From the NCBI RefSeq assembly GCF_916618745.1, contig NZ_OU745373.1, positions 1,252,001 through 1,316,000 of the forward strand: 64,000 nt of DNA, given 5' to 3'. The notes beneath the pieces are model-generated. The model had not been told where the DNA came from. It made no database searches and saw only the letters and a program-made list of their open reading frames with translations. Both the position numbers and the translations under genes were made by a program. This stretch comes from Cardiobacterium sp. Marseille-Q4385 (lineage in GTDB: Bacteria; Pseudomonadota; Gammaproteobacteria; Cardiobacteriales; Cardiobacteriaceae). Below are positions 15,535 through 24,111 of this stretch, one piece after another (within the stretch, counting starts at the first letter, position 1; each line of letters opens with the position of its first letter).

Positions 15535-17268
15535 TTACTGATAATGCTGGGACAGCAGTTTAGCATAACTGCCCCCCCGCCCGAGCAGTTCGGCGTGGCT
15601 GCCGCTTTCCACGATATGCCCCTGTTCGAGGACGACAATACGGTCGGCATTGCGGATGGTCGAGAGGCGGTGCGCGATGATGATGGCGGTGCGTCCCTTG
15701 CGCAGCCGCTCCACCGCTTCCTGCACCTTGGCCTCACTGTGGTTGTCCAGCGCCGACGTCGCTTCATCCAGAATCAGAATTGGTGCGTCCTTATAAAGGG
15801 CGCGGGCAATGGCAATGCGCTGCTTCTGCCCGCCGGAGAGGCGCCCACCCTGCGGCCCGATGTTTTCCGTGTAACCATGCGGCAGCTTGGTGATGAAATC
15901 GGCTGCGTTGGCCGATGCCGCCGCCATTTCAATGCGCGCTGCATCCGGCTCAGGGTCGGCGTAGGCAATATTGGCGGCGATGGAGGTGGAAAACAGCACG
16001 GTGTCCTGCGAGACAAAAGCAATGGCGCGGCGGCGGTCGGCGAGAGACATTTCAGCCGTATCCGTGCCGTCAATCAGGATCGTCCCCGCCTCCGGTGTAT
16101 AAAAACCGGCGAGCAGCGCGGCAATGGTTGATTTGCCGCTGCCTGACTCGCCAATCAGAGCCACCGTTTCGCCCGCTTGAATATGCAGATTGAAACCGGA
16201 TAGCACCGGCTGTTCCGGATAAGAAAAAGACACATCGCGGAAGACAATCTCGCCGCGCGTGATGGTGCAGGGTGGCAGGGCAGGCTGCGGTTCTGCTGGC
16301 GTATCCAGAAAATCGAAAATACTCTGCGCCGCTGCCAGCCCGCGTTGAATCGGCTCATTGACCTTGCCGAGGCGTTTGATCGGCGGGAACAGCAGCGCCA
16401 TGGTGCCGAGGAAAGAGACAAACACCCCGGTCGTCATCTGATCCGGCGTGGCGCGCGCTTTCAGGGCAAAGAGAATAATCACCGCCGACAGCGCAGCAAT
16501 AATCGTCATTTCGACGACAGGCGACGCCCCGGCGGCGATTTGCGTCGAACGCACCGCATGAAAACGCACCGCCTCTGCCTGACGGTCAAAGCGGGCGAAC
16601 TCAAAATCCTGACCGTTATAAATGCGCACGATCGCCCGCCCGCGCAGCGCCTCATCCACCACATGATTCATGCCGCTCATATCCTCCTGCATCGCCCGTG
16701 CCATGCGGCGCAGCTTGCGTGATACATGGATGATGACAAACGCCAGGACCGGCGCGACGACAAAAAGCAGCAGCGTCATTTTCCAGTCGAGATAAAGCAG
16801 GAACACCGTCAGCGCGATGATGGTTACCACCTCGCGCAGCAAAATGGCGACCGCATCCGTACTCGCCGCCATAAGCTGCAAGACATCATAAGTAAAACGC
16901 GAGACGATGCTGCCGGCGCTGTGCGCATCAAAATAGCCCATCGGCAGGCGCAGCAACTGGCGGAACATCAGGCCGCGCAGCGTGTACACCACCTGCTGCG
17001 CCAGCCAGTTCATGCTGCACGTCGCCGTATAACTGGCCAGCCCTCTCAGGGCAAAGCCGAAAAAGAGCAGGGCGGTGAGGATGTACACCGTGCGCATGCT
17101 GCCCTCGGCAAAGCCGCCATCAACCAGCGGTTGCAGGACAAACGGCACCAGCGGTTCGGTGAGGCCGTAGAGCACCGTGCCGACGATGGCGAGCAGCACG
17201 ACCTTCCAGTGCGGGCGGATGAAAGCAAGCAGACGCGCATAACGCGCACGGTCTTCGGCATTAAACAT
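15535..17268 (-). CDS. msbA: Lipid A export ATP-binding/permease protein MsbA
   Basis: MsbA flips core-lipid A across the inner membrane. The 577-residue half-transporter has a six-helix transmembrane domain (for example VVLLAIVGTVLYGLTEPLVPF and FVVAPVLAFVIIHVSR) and a C-terminal ABC ATPase domain. The latter shows Walker A GESGSGKST, signature LSGGQKQR, Walker B ILILDEATSALD and the H-loop IIAHRLST. Length matches the family (about 580). No lpxK gene follows as it does in Escherichia; the phosphatase and dnaA follow instead. A tandem repeat array lies just upstream. Confidence 0.93.
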   Translation of the reverse strand: MFNAEDRARYARLLAFIRPHWKVVLLAIVGTVLYGLTEPLVPFVLQPLVDGGFAEGSMRTVYILTALLFFGFALRGLASYTATCSMNWLAQQVVYTLRGLMFRQLLRLPMGYFDAHSAGSIVSRFTYDVLQLMAASTDAVAILLREVVTIIALTVFLLYLDWKMTLLLFVVAPVLAFVIIHVSRKLRRMARAMQEDMSGMNHVVDEALRGRAIVRIYNGQDFEFARFDRQAEAVRFHAVRSTQIAAGASPVVEMTIIAALSAVIILFALKARATPDQMTTGVFVSFLGTMALLFPPIKRLGKVNEPIQRGLAAAQSIFDFLDTPAEPQPALPPCTITRGEIVFRDVSFSYPEQPVLSGFNLHIQAGETVALIGESGSGKSTIAALLAGFYTPEAGTILIDGTDTAEMSLADRRRAIAFVSQDTVLFSTSIAANIAYADPEPDAARIEMAAASANAADFITKLPHGYTENIGPQGGRLSGGQKQRIAIARALYKDAPILILDEATSALDNHSEAKVQEAVERLRKGRTAIIIAHRLSTIRNADRIVVLEQGHIVESGSHAELLGRGGSYAKLLSQHYQ

Positions 17269-17308
17269 GAGTGGTTACAGGATGATTAAGGAGGAAAGGG
17301 CATTGTAG

Positions 17309-17449
17309 CCCAAGCGGCGCAAATACTGGGCTCGCGCCAAGCGGCGTAAACACTGGGCCCGCCAAGCGGCGTAAATACTGGGTTCGTACCAAGCGGCGTA
17401 AATACTGGGTTCGTACCAAGCGGCGTCATTGCTGGTTCCGTCAAGCGGA
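17309..17449. repeat. Tandem array of the 25-27 bp CCAAGCGGCG repeat, about 5.5 copies
   Basis: Five successive units of CCAAGCGGCGTAAATACTGG plus GTTCGTA (25-27 bp, with spacing variation) precede msbA on the minus side. The core is the same as the array at 1981-2190 read in the other direction and as the scattered single copies. The units are less uniform than in the first array. Confidence 0.9.
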
Positions 17450-17755
17450 CATAGGTATCTACCCATCTCAATGACTATGGAAACAAAGAGAAAGCCTCGC
17501 TCGCTTGCGGGAGCGGGACAGCGCACGGAGCGAGAAAAGGGTAGGGAGTGAGAGCGTTCGCCGGCAGGACGAAGCATGCCAAGCTGGACGAGCAGGTATT
17601 TTTGCCCTTTGTCGCTTCGTGCCACCTCCCGGGTTTCCATGAAAGAAATGCGAACATTTTTTCATGGAACCCTCCTTTTCTCCGCAGGTGACAGGAGGGA
17701 TTGTCGGCTGTTTTTTAAAGATTTTTCCTCTCTGCGCGATGGGTAGATATCTATG
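17450..17755. mobile_element. 306 bp element with 18 bp terminal inverted repeats
   Basis: CATAGGTATCTACCCATC at 17450-17467 is matched by its inverted copy at 17738-17755 with one mismatch. The interior has no transposase. It contains a hairpin (CCATGAAA...TTTCATGG, 17637-17667), a second possible stem (CCCTCC...GGAGGG, 17669-17697) and a short Arg-rich reading frame on the minus strand. It looks like a non-autonomous insertion (MITE) or a mobile RNA gene. I did not see a second copy in the window. Confidence 0.6.
17468..17665 (-). CDS. Possible small arginine-rich protein inside the 306 bp element
   Basis: A 65-codon frame starts at an ATG preceded by GGAGGG at good spacing and ends at the inner edge of the left terminal repeat. 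The product starts MKKCSHFFHGNPGGGTKRQR and is very basic with Ser/Leu-rich stretches. The strong ribosome site argues for translation; the amino-acid composition looks more like chance coding. I recognise no family. Confidence 0.3.
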   Translation of the reverse strand: MKKCSHFFHGNPGGGTKRQRAKIPARPAWHASSCRRTLSLPTLFSLRALSRSRKRARLSLCFHSH

Positions 17756-17860
17756 CCGCCTTTGGTGCACCTGATTTGCAAAATTGGTAAACCATTACAC
17801 CATTGTGCGCGAAGAGGCGTACAATGCGCACCGGGATAAACAACCTGACTTTCATCAACC

Positions 17861-18034
17861 ATGAGCAATACTCCTTATACCTTTAGTATTGATGGCACCC
17901 TGCAACAAGCCTTTGTCCTCGCCGCCCGCCAGCCGGACAGCGATAGAGCGGCGCTGCTGCGCGACTATGTGCGCGCCATCGTCTCTTATCAGGTGCAAAG
18001 TGGTGAGTTGCCGCCCGATTCTTACGCGCTATAA
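17861..18034 (+). CDS. Small hypothetical protein, 57 residues
   Basis: The frame from ATG 17861 to TAA 18032-18034 encodes MSNTPYTFSIDGTLQQAFVL and a helix with RAALLRDYVRAIVSY. It is predicted soluble and mildly acidic. A TACAAT -10-like box lies at 17820-17825 and a clear terminator follows 12 bp after the stop, which together support a real short gene. The beta-strand then helix layout faintly resembles ribbon-helix-helix antitoxins, but no toxin gene is next to it. Confidence 0.55.
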   Translation: MSNTPYTFSIDGTLQQAFVLAARQPDSDRAALLRDYVRAIVSYQVQSGELPPDSYAL

Positions 18035-18046
18035 GTGGTCGCCATA

Positions 18047-18086
18047 AAAACGGCGCGGTTTCCTGGTGGGAACTGCGCCGTTTTTT
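18047..18086 (+). terminator. Terminator after the 57-residue gene
   Basis: AACGGCGC(G)GTT and AAC(T)GCGCCGTT form a stem around TCCTGGTGGG, followed by six T. Confidence 0.85.
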
Positions 18087-18145
18087 GTTGTGAAAGGGCT
18101 GGGCAACGGCAAAAGTTGCCCGATTGGCGGCAAACTTACCCTATC

Positions 18146-18189
18146 CGCCAAGCGGGATAAATGCTGGCTCGCGACAGGCCGTCAAGCGG
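18146..18189. repeat. Dispersed CCAAGCGG repeat, single copy at the prfA 3' end
   Basis: CGCCAAGCGGGATAAATGCT followed by GGCTCGC, then GTCAAGCGG, ends next to the prfA stop codon. It is a diverged unit of the 25-27 bp family. Confidence 0.7.
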
Positions 18190-19269
18190 TTAGCCGTTTT
18201 GCAGGGCGAGCAGGGCGTTGGCTTCCTGCTCTTGTTGCAGCGGGATGACGACGGCATCCAGGCCGCCTTCCAGTACTTCGGCAAGGCTGTACAGGGTGAG
18301 ATTGATGCGGTGGTCGGTGATGCGGCTTTGCGGGTAGTTGTAGGTGCGGATGCGTTCGCTTCTGTCACCGCTGCCGACCAGGCTTTTGCGTTCTGCTGCC
18401 TGTTCGCTTTGCGCTTTTTGCCGCTCGATGTCGAGCAATCGTGCGGCAAGCAGGCGCATGGCTTTGGCGCGGTTTTTGTGTTGTGAGCGTTCTTCCTGGC
18501 ATTCGACGACGATACCGCTCGGCAGGTGGGTGATGCGGATGGCGCTGTCGGTTTTGTTGACGTGCTGACCGCCGGCGCCGGAGGCGCGATAGGTGTCCAC
18601 TTTGAGGTCGGCGGGGTTGATGTCGATGGGCTCGACTTCGTCGCCAACGGGCAGGATGGCAACGGTCGCTGCCGAAGTGTGGATGCGCCCGCCGGATTCG
18701 GTTTCGGGCACGCGCTGCACGCGGTGCGCGCCCGATTCGTATTTGAGGGTGGAATAGACGTTCTGGCCGCTGATTTGGCTGATGATTTCTTTGTAGCCGC
18801 CGTGTTCGCCGGGGTTTTCGCTGAGGATTTCGAGTTTCCAGTTTTTTTGTTCGGCGTATTTGCCATACATGCGGAAGAGGTCGCCCGCAAAGATGGCGGC
18901 TTCGTCGCCGCCGGTGCCGGCACGGATTTCGAGGTACACGTCGGCGTCATCCAGCGGGTCTTTGGGGATCATGTGCCGTGCGAGTGTTTGTTCGTTAGCG
19001 GCGATTTGTGCTTCGAGTTGCGGGCGTTCGGCGGCGACAAGTTCGGCCATGTCGGGGTCGTGTGCGAGTTCGGCAAGTCCGGCGAGTTCTTGTTCGAGGC
19101 GGGCGGTGTCGTCCAGGATGGTGATAACGGGCGCAATTTGCGCATGTTCCTGGGCGTAACGGCGCAGCAGGTCAGCATTGGCGGCGGTCGCCGGATCGGC
19201 AAGCAGGGCGTTCAGTTCTTCGTGGCGCTCGCGCAGGGTGGCGAGTTTTTCGCGGATGGCAGGGTGCAT
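18190..19269 (-). CDS. prfA: Peptide chain release factor 1
   Basis: RF1 reads UAA and UAG and triggers hydrolysis of peptidyl-tRNA. The 359-residue product (family 355-362) has the catalytic GGQ at residues 233-235 in RASGAGGQHVNKTDSA. It has the stop-codon recognition region before it (GGRIHTSAATVAILP; PxT-type region near residue 188 reads VPETESGG). It starts immediately after the hemA stop (TGAATG), so the two are coupled, the usual gammaproteobacterial order. prmC, often next in line, is instead about 27 kb away. Confidence 0.98.
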   Translation of the reverse strand: MHPAIREKLATLRERHEELNALLADPATAANADLLRRYAQEHAQIAPVITILDDTARLEQELAGLAELAHDPDMAELVAAERPQLEAQIAANEQTLARHMIPKDPLDDADVYLEIRAGTGGDEAAIFAGDLFRMYGKYAEQKNWKLEILSENPGEHGGYKEIISQISGQNVYSTLKYESGAHRVQRVPETESGGRIHTSAATVAILPVGDEVEPIDINPADLKVDTYRASGAGGQHVNKTDSAIRITHLPSGIVVECQEERSQHKNRAKAMRLLAARLLDIERQKAQSEQAAERKSLVGSGDRSERIRTYNYPQSRITDHRINLTLYSLAEVLEGGLDAVVIPLQQEQEANALLALQNG

Positions 19270-20553
19270 TCAGGGGTTCTCGTGGGTTTCGGTTTTGAAG
19301 GTATCGGCGATGATGGCCAGCCAGTCTTTGTGATCCGGCGGGATGGCATGGATGAGTTCGCTGGGGTTGTGTAGCAGTTTGTTGGTGAGTTTGCGGCTGA
19401 GTTGTTCGAGCAGGTGTGCCGGGTCTTCGCCGTGGGCGAGGCGGCGGTAGCTTTCTTGCAGGAGTTGTTCGCGGATGATGTTGGCGTTTTCCCGCATTTT
19501 GCGCACGATTTGTTGCTGGGGTTTGGAGCGCAGCCAGCCAATGAGGTCGTCGCTGTAGAGGCTGATGATGGCTTCGGCCTGACGGGCAGCGCTTTGCCGT
19601 GCTTTGAGGTTGTCGTCGATGATTTGCGCGAGATCGTCCACGTCGTACAGGAAGGCCTGATTCAGGCTGTCTATAGCGGGGTCGAGGTTGCGCGGGATGG
19701 CAAGATCGATGAGGACTTGCAGGCGGTTGCGCCGCCGTTTGAGTGCTTCTTTGATGTGTTCACGATGGACGAGGAGGCAGTCGCTGCGTGCCGCGCCGAT
19801 GATGATGTCGGCTTCGTGCAGTTGTGCCGGCAGTTGTTCGAGGCTGATGGCGAAACCACCGTGTTCTTCGGCAAGTTTTTGCGCGTGGGCGAGGGTACGG
19901 TTGGCGATGATGAGGCGTTTGATGTCGGTATCTTTGAGGTATTTGGCGACGAGTTGGGCGGTTTCGCCCGCGCCGATGATGAGGGCGGTGCGGCGGTTAT
20001 GGTCGTCGAAGAAGCGGTGGGTGAGTTTGACGCCGGCAGCGGCAACGGAGACGTTATTCGCGCCGATGGCGGTGCTGTGGCGGATTTGTTTGGCGACGGC
20101 AAAGCTCTGCTGGAAGAGGCGTTCGAGGACGCTGCCGATAGTGCCCGCTTGTTGGCCGAGGCGGTAAGCCTGTTTGATTTGACCGAGGATTTGCGGTTCG
20201 CCGAGGATGAGGGAGTCAAGGCCGCTGGCGACGCGGTAGATGTGGCGGATGGCGTCGCGGTTGTGCACCTGGAAGGTGAGCGGGGCGAGGGCTGTGGGGT
20301 CGAGGTGTTTGTAGGTGGCAAGCCAGGCAGCAACATGCGCGCTGTGGCCACCGACGGTATAGAGTTCGCTGCGATTGCAGGTGGAGAGCAGGGCGACTTC
20401 GTCCACGCCGGTTTGCCGACGGCAGTCGGTAAGGGCGGAGGCGGTTTCTGCGGGGCTGAAGGCGATTTTTTCGCGCACGGCGGCGTCGGCGGTGTGATGG
20501 TTGATGCCGTAGGCAGTTATGGTTTTTATGGTTTCGTCAAGGGGGGTCAACAT
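19270..20553 (-). CDS. hemA: Glutamyl-tRNA reductase
   Basis: HemA makes glutamate-1-semialdehyde from Glu-tRNA, the first step of tetrapyrrole synthesis by the C5 route. The 427-residue product has the active-site cysteine at residue 59 (LLSTCNRSELY). It has the NADPH-binding region ALIIGAGETAQLVAKYL and the C-terminal dimerisation helix. It is divergent from the TPR gene at 20612, with only 58 bp between the two starts, and is followed by prfA. This hemA/TPR/lolB layout is the same as in Pseudomonas. Confidence 0.97.
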   Translation of the reverse strand: MLTPLDETIKTITAYGINHHTADAAVREKIAFSPAETASALTDCRRQTGVDEVALLSTCNRSELYTVGGHSAHVAAWLATYKHLDPTALAPLTFQVHNRDAIRHIYRVASGLDSLILGEPQILGQIKQAYRLGQQAGTIGSVLERLFQQSFAVAKQIRHSTAIGANNVSVAAAGVKLTHRFFDDHNRRTALIIGAGETAQLVAKYLKDTDIKRLIIANRTLAHAQKLAEEHGGFAISLEQLPAQLHEADIIIGAARSDCLLVHREHIKEALKRRRNRLQVLIDLAIPRNLDPAIDSLNQAFLYDVDDLAQIIDDNLKARQSAARQAEAIISLYSDDLIGWLRSKPQQQIVRKMRENANIIREQLLQESYRRLAHGEDPAHLLEQLSRKLTNKLLHNPSELIHAIPPDHKDWLAIIADTFKTETHENP

Positions 20554-20611
20554 ATGGTCATGATTTTTTTGGTGCTTCTATTTTAAGCTATCGCGCTTTC
20601 TCTTTCAGCCG

Positions 20612-22336
20612 ATGGTGGATAGGTTGCCACGCCGTAATTGTTTGTCTTTTGCTTTGTTCTGTGTGCTGCCGTCTTTGTACGTGCAGGTCATGGCTGTGCC
20701 TGTGCAAAAGCGGGCGCAGCAGGAGTGGTCACAGTCTTCGCAATGGCTTTATGGTGCAATGACGGCGCGTTTTGAGGATCATGCCGGCAAGTACGCAGCA
20801 GCACTGGATACGATGGCTGATGTGGCGGTGCAGAGCGGCGAATATGATGCACTGGAATATGGGTTTGGTCTCGCCTGGGATACGCGGGATTTTGCCCGCG
20901 CAGAAAAGATTGCCCGCGCCTGGCTCGGCGCTTTTCCCAAGGATGATGCGGCACGATTGGCGTTGCTGCGGGTACTGCTCGCCGATGGGCGCAGTAATGA
21001 AGCACTGGGGCATATGCAGGCTTTGCTGGAACAGGATGGCGGCCCGCAGATGGTGGCGCAGGTGTTCCGTGCGCTCGCCGATCTGCCTGATGGCGCCGCA
21101 CGGCTGGATTTGTTGCAGCAGTTGAGCGGGCAGTTCCCGAAGAACCCGTATATTTTTTATTATTTGGGATTGATGGCCAAGGAACAGGGTAAGGTGACGT
21201 TTGCCGTGGACGCGTTTGACCGTGCGATTGCCCTGGACGGCAACTGGCGCGAGCTGGAATTGATGCAGGCGCAAGTGCTGGCAAGCATCGGCAAGTTGCA
21301 GGAAGCGCGCAAGGTGATGGATAAGATGACGACGCGTTATCCGCAGGATACCAATGTGCTTTCGGCTTATGTGGATATGCTGGCGGCGCATTATCAGTGG
21401 CAGGATGCGCTGCCGTTAGCCCTGCGTTGGCAGGAATTACAGCCGCACGATAGCGCAGTACGGCAGTTGGTGGCGCAATTGTATGCCTCTGCCGGGAATT
21501 TCCCCGCTGCTTCGCAGGCGTTTCGTGAGTTACTGGATGCGCGGCGTATTGACCTCAATAGTTATCTGTTTTTTGTCGCCAACGCCGCCGAGCGCGCCGG
21601 ACAGACGGATACGGCGGTATCGATGCTGGGTAAGGTCAGCAAGGACTCCACCCGCTATTTGCAGGCGCAGGAACAGTTGGCGCTGCTTGCTTTCCGGCGT
21701 GGTGCCTATGATTCAGCACAGACACGTTTTGCCGCACTGCGCCAGGATTTTCCCGATGATGCGCAGGTGCTGGATACTTATCTGATTGAAGCGGCGCAGT
21801 TGCAGCAGGCGAAGCAGTGGAAGCGGTTGGAAACACTGCTACAAGAAGCACTGGCCCGCTATCCTGATCAGGTGGATTTGCTGTATGTCCTCGCCGAATA
21901 TCATGCCGCGCGTGGGCAAATTGAGGATGCTGCCGCGCAATTCGCAAAAATTCTCGCCATTGATCCGGCAAATATTGATGCACTCAACGCTTATGGCTAT
22001 TTGCTATTGACGCAGACGGATGACGCAGAAAAAGCAGCGCAGTTAATCGAGGAAGCGATCAAGCTGTATCCCGACTCACCGGCGATTCAGGACAGCTATG
22101 GTTGGCTGCTATTTCGCCAGGGCAAAATGGAAGAAGCATTATCCTGGCTGCGTCGCGCTTACGCCGCTTATCGCAGTAACGAAATCTCGGCGCATTACAT
22201 CGAAGTGCTCTACGCCACTGGTGAAAAAGCGCTGGCACAAGAAGTGTATCGCTATGAACGACAAGGGCAGCCGGATAACACGCCGCTGAAAGAAATTGGT
22301 AAAAAACTGAAATTGAACGATGACAAAAAAAAGTAA
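20612..22336 (+). CDS. Tetratricopeptide repeat protein (PA4667-like), probably periplasmic
   Basis: This 574-residue protein begins with a hydrophobic segment (CLSFALFCVLPSLYVQVMAV) that reads as a signal peptide. The rest is helical TPR: PYIFYYLGLMAKEQGKVTFAVDAFDRAIALD near residues 180-210 and ANIDALNAYGYLLLTQ...EKAAQLIEEAIKLYPDSPAIQDSYGWLLFRQGKMEEALSWL near 450-510. It occupies the same place as the TPR protein between hemA and lolB in Pseudomonas. Its role is unproven; envelope biogenesis is inferred from the overlap of its 3' end with lolB by 17 bp. Confidence 0.85.
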   Translation: MVDRLPRRNCLSFALFCVLPSLYVQVMAVPVQKRAQQEWSQSSQWLYGAMTARFEDHAGKYAAALDTMADVAVQSGEYDALEYGFGLAWDTRDFARAEKIARAWLGAFPKDDAARLALLRVLLADGRSNEALGHMQALLEQDGGPQMVAQVFRALADLPDGAARLDLLQQLSGQFPKNPYIFYYLGLMAKEQGKVTFAVDAFDRAIALDGNWRELELMQAQVLASIGKLQEARKVMDKMTTRYPQDTNVLSAYVDMLAAHYQWQDALPLALRWQELQPHDSAVRQLVAQLYASAGNFPAASQAFRELLDARRIDLNSYLFFVANAAERAGQTDTAVSMLGKVSKDSTRYLQAQEQLALLAFRRGAYDSAQTRFAALRQDFPDDAQVLDTYLIEAAQLQQAKQWKRLETLLQEALARYPDQVDLLYVLAEYHAARGQIEDAAAQFAKILAIDPANIDALNAYGYLLLTQTDDAEKAAQLIEEAIKLYPDSPAIQDSYGWLLFRQGKMEEALSWLRRAYAAYRSNEISAHYIEVLYATGEKALAQEVYRYERQGQPDNTPLKEIGKKLKLNDDKKK

Positions 22337-22874
22337 CGCAAGCTATAAATGGGCATTTGCATTGGGGCTGTTACTGGCAGGGTGTGCACAAACACCACCG
22401 CCGGATACCACACAACCGCAGGTGTATGTCGCTTTCAACCCGCAACGCTGGCTGGCAGAAGGCAAAATTGCCCTCCGCTATCCGGAATGTTCAAAAGTGC
22501 ATGGTTGCAAAGAAAAAAGCGTGATGGCGACCGCTGCCTGGACACACCAAAACAAGACCGAAATGCTGGTTCTGTCCGATCCGATGGGGCAGGAAAGAAT
22601 GCGCATCACCTATGCTAACGGCGTGGTCAACGTGCGCGAAGGCTCACGTGAACGTAGCTTCAATCGTGAAGACATGATCCGCGAAATGGGGATCCCTCTG
22701 CCGTTTGAATCGTTAGCCGCATGGTTAACGACGAAACGCGCTGATGAAGCCTTTGATGCTGAAGGCTGGCATGTTGAACTAAGTAACTGGCAGGGTACGC
22801 ATTACCGCAGCATCCGGTTGCGGCAGAAGGATTATCAGACGCGTCTCGTTGTGCAAAATATCTATGCGATATAG
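22320..22874 (+). CDS. lolB: Outer-membrane lipoprotein localisation protein LolB
   Basis: LolB receives lipoproteins from LolA and inserts them in the outer membrane; it is itself a lipoprotein. The 184-residue product has a lipobox LLAGC with Cys22, then RWLAEGKIALRYP, a LolB-type first strand. It has a hydrophobic-loop region and the C-terminal YRSIRLRQKDYQTRLVVQNIYAI strands. The overlap of 17 bp with the TPR gene shows coupling. ispE, which usually follows lolB before the tRNA and prs, is missing here. Confidence 0.88.
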   Translation: MTKKSNASYKWAFALGLLLAGCAQTPPPDTTQPQVYVAFNPQRWLAEGKIALRYPECSKVHGCKEKSVMATAAWTHQNKTEMLVLSDPMGQERMRITYANGVVNVREGSRERSFNREDMIREMGIPLPFESLAAWLTTKRADEAFDAEGWHVELSNWQGTHYRSIRLRQKDYQTRLVVQNIYAI

Positions 22875-22902
22875 AGAGATGCACAAAAAACCAACTTTTC
22901 CC

Positions 22903-22930
22903 TTGCGGCGGAATGATAAATCGCTATAAT
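22903..22930 (+). promoter_or_regulatory. Promoter of tRNA-Gln (and probably prs)
   Basis: TTGCGG (22903-22908) and a perfect TATAAT (22925-22930) with a 16 bp spacer precede the tRNA by about 50 bp. Confidence 0.7.
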
Positions 22931-22983
22931 GCCCGCCTCGCGCTGACAGCGGCAGAGGCCAAGCGGAACATCCGCCACAATAC

Positions 22984-23059
22984 TGGGGTGTCGCCAAGTG
23001 GTTAAGGCACCGGGTTTTGATCCCGGCATTCGTAGGTTCGAATCCTTCCACCCCAGCCA
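22984..23059 (+). tRNA. tRNA-Gln (anticodon TTG), CCA encoded
   Basis: The acceptor stem TGGGGTG pairs with CACCCCA. The D arm has GCCAAGTGGTTAAGGC, the anticodon stem CCGGG/CCCGG encloses TTTTGAT with anticodon TTG, and the T arm has GGTTCGAATCC. G is the discriminator and CCA is encoded at 23057-23059. The U1-A72 pair is usual for tRNA-Gln. It lies between lolB and prs, a conserved neighbourhood in Pseudomonas and Neisseria. Confidence 0.97.
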
Positions 23060-23088
23060 TCTTTCCTTTCCATATGTAAGGTGAACAC

Positions 23089-24042
23089 GTGTCCAGAGGC
23101 AGCATGACCGTATTCACGGGCAATGCCAATCCACAGCTTGCTCGTCAGATTGTTCAGCATCTTGGCTTGCCACTCGGCAATGCCGTCGTCGATAAATTCT
23201 CAGATGGCGAAATTCGCGTTGAACTGCAAGAGAACGTACGTGGTAAAGACGTTTTTGTTATCCAGCCAACCAGCCATCCAACTAACGACAGCATCATGGA
23301 ATTGCTCATTTTGAGCGATGCTTTACGTCGTGCATCTGCTAACCGTATTACAGCTGTTATCCCCTATTTTGGCTATTCCCGTCAGGATCGCCGTCCCCGT
23401 TCGGCGCGTGTACCGATATCGGCTAAAGTAGTGGCTAACATGATCGTCGGCGTCGGTATAGACCGAGTCCTCACCCTTGACTTGCATGCCGATCAAATCC
23501 AAGGCTTTTTTGATTTTCCGGTGGACAACATCTATGCCACACCGATAATCCTCAATGACCTGATGGCGCAAGATTTCAAAAACCCGGTGGTCGTATCGCC
23601 GGATATAGGTGGTGTGCTACGGGCGCGGGCTACCGCCAAACAAATGAACGCCAAACTGGCTATCATTGACAAACGTCGCCCCCGTCCGAATGAATCGGAA
23701 GTGATGAATATCATTGGCGACAGTATTGAAGGTTGCGATTGCATCTTGGTCGATGACATGGTTGATACCGCTGGAACCTTGACTAATGCGGCGACTGCAC
23801 TGAAAGAACGCAACGCACGCTCTGTCACCGCATATTGCACCCATGCTATTCTGTCTGGCAAGGCAATTGAAAACATTGAGAAATCTGGCATGGATCAGCT
23901 GATTGTGACGGATTCCATCGCCCTGCGTGAACCGGCAAAAGCGTGTAAAAAAATCCGTGTACTTTCTATTGCTGGATTGGTGGCTGAAAGTATTCGGCGC
24001 ATTCACGTCGAAGAATCGATTTCTTCGCTGTTCGTTAACTAA
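23089..24042 (+). CDS. prs: Ribose-phosphate pyrophosphokinase
   Basis: Prs makes PRPP from ribose-5-phosphate and ATP. The 317-residue protein has the ATP loop PYFGYSRQDRRPR, the DLHADQIQGFFD metal/PRPP region and the PRPP-binding loop CILVDDMVDTAGTLT. I keep the GTG at 23089 (MSRGSMTVFTGNANP) because AAGGTG lies 7 bp upstream and the N-terminus resembles Pseudomonas Prs. The ATG at 23104 with AGAGG upstream is the alternative and would remove five residues. A terminator follows. Confidence 0.96.
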   Translation: MSRGSMTVFTGNANPQLARQIVQHLGLPLGNAVVDKFSDGEIRVELQENVRGKDVFVIQPTSHPTNDSIMELLILSDALRRASANRITAVIPYFGYSRQDRRPRSARVPISAKVVANMIVGVGIDRVLTLDLHADQIQGFFDFPVDNIYATPIILNDLMAQDFKNPVVVSPDIGGVLRARATAKQMNAKLAIIDKRRPRPNESEVMNIIGDSIEGCDCILVDDMVDTAGTLTNAATALKERNARSVTAYCTHAILSGKAIENIEKSGMDQLIVTDSIALREPAKACKKIRVLSIAGLVAESIRRIHVEESISSLFVN

Positions 24043-24065
24043 TCCTGAACGAACGCGAAAAACGG

Positions 24066-24094
24066 GAGAGCGCTGGTCGCAAGCGCTCTTTTTT
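24066..24094 (+). terminator. Terminator after prs
   Basis: AGAGCGCT / AGCGCTCT with loop GGTCGCA, followed by six T. It lies before rplY, which probably then needs its own promoter or read-through. Confidence 0.9.
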
Positions 24095-24111
24095 ATACTA
24101 TGGAGAAAACT

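Noticed and set aside
17456..17860. Possible housekeeping RNA (RNase P, SRP or 6S RNA) in the gap before the 57-residue gene
   Set aside because: I looked for the conserved blocks of RNase P RNA and 4.5S RNA and did not find them. The inverted ends make an insertion element the better reading, though a mobile small RNA stays possible.
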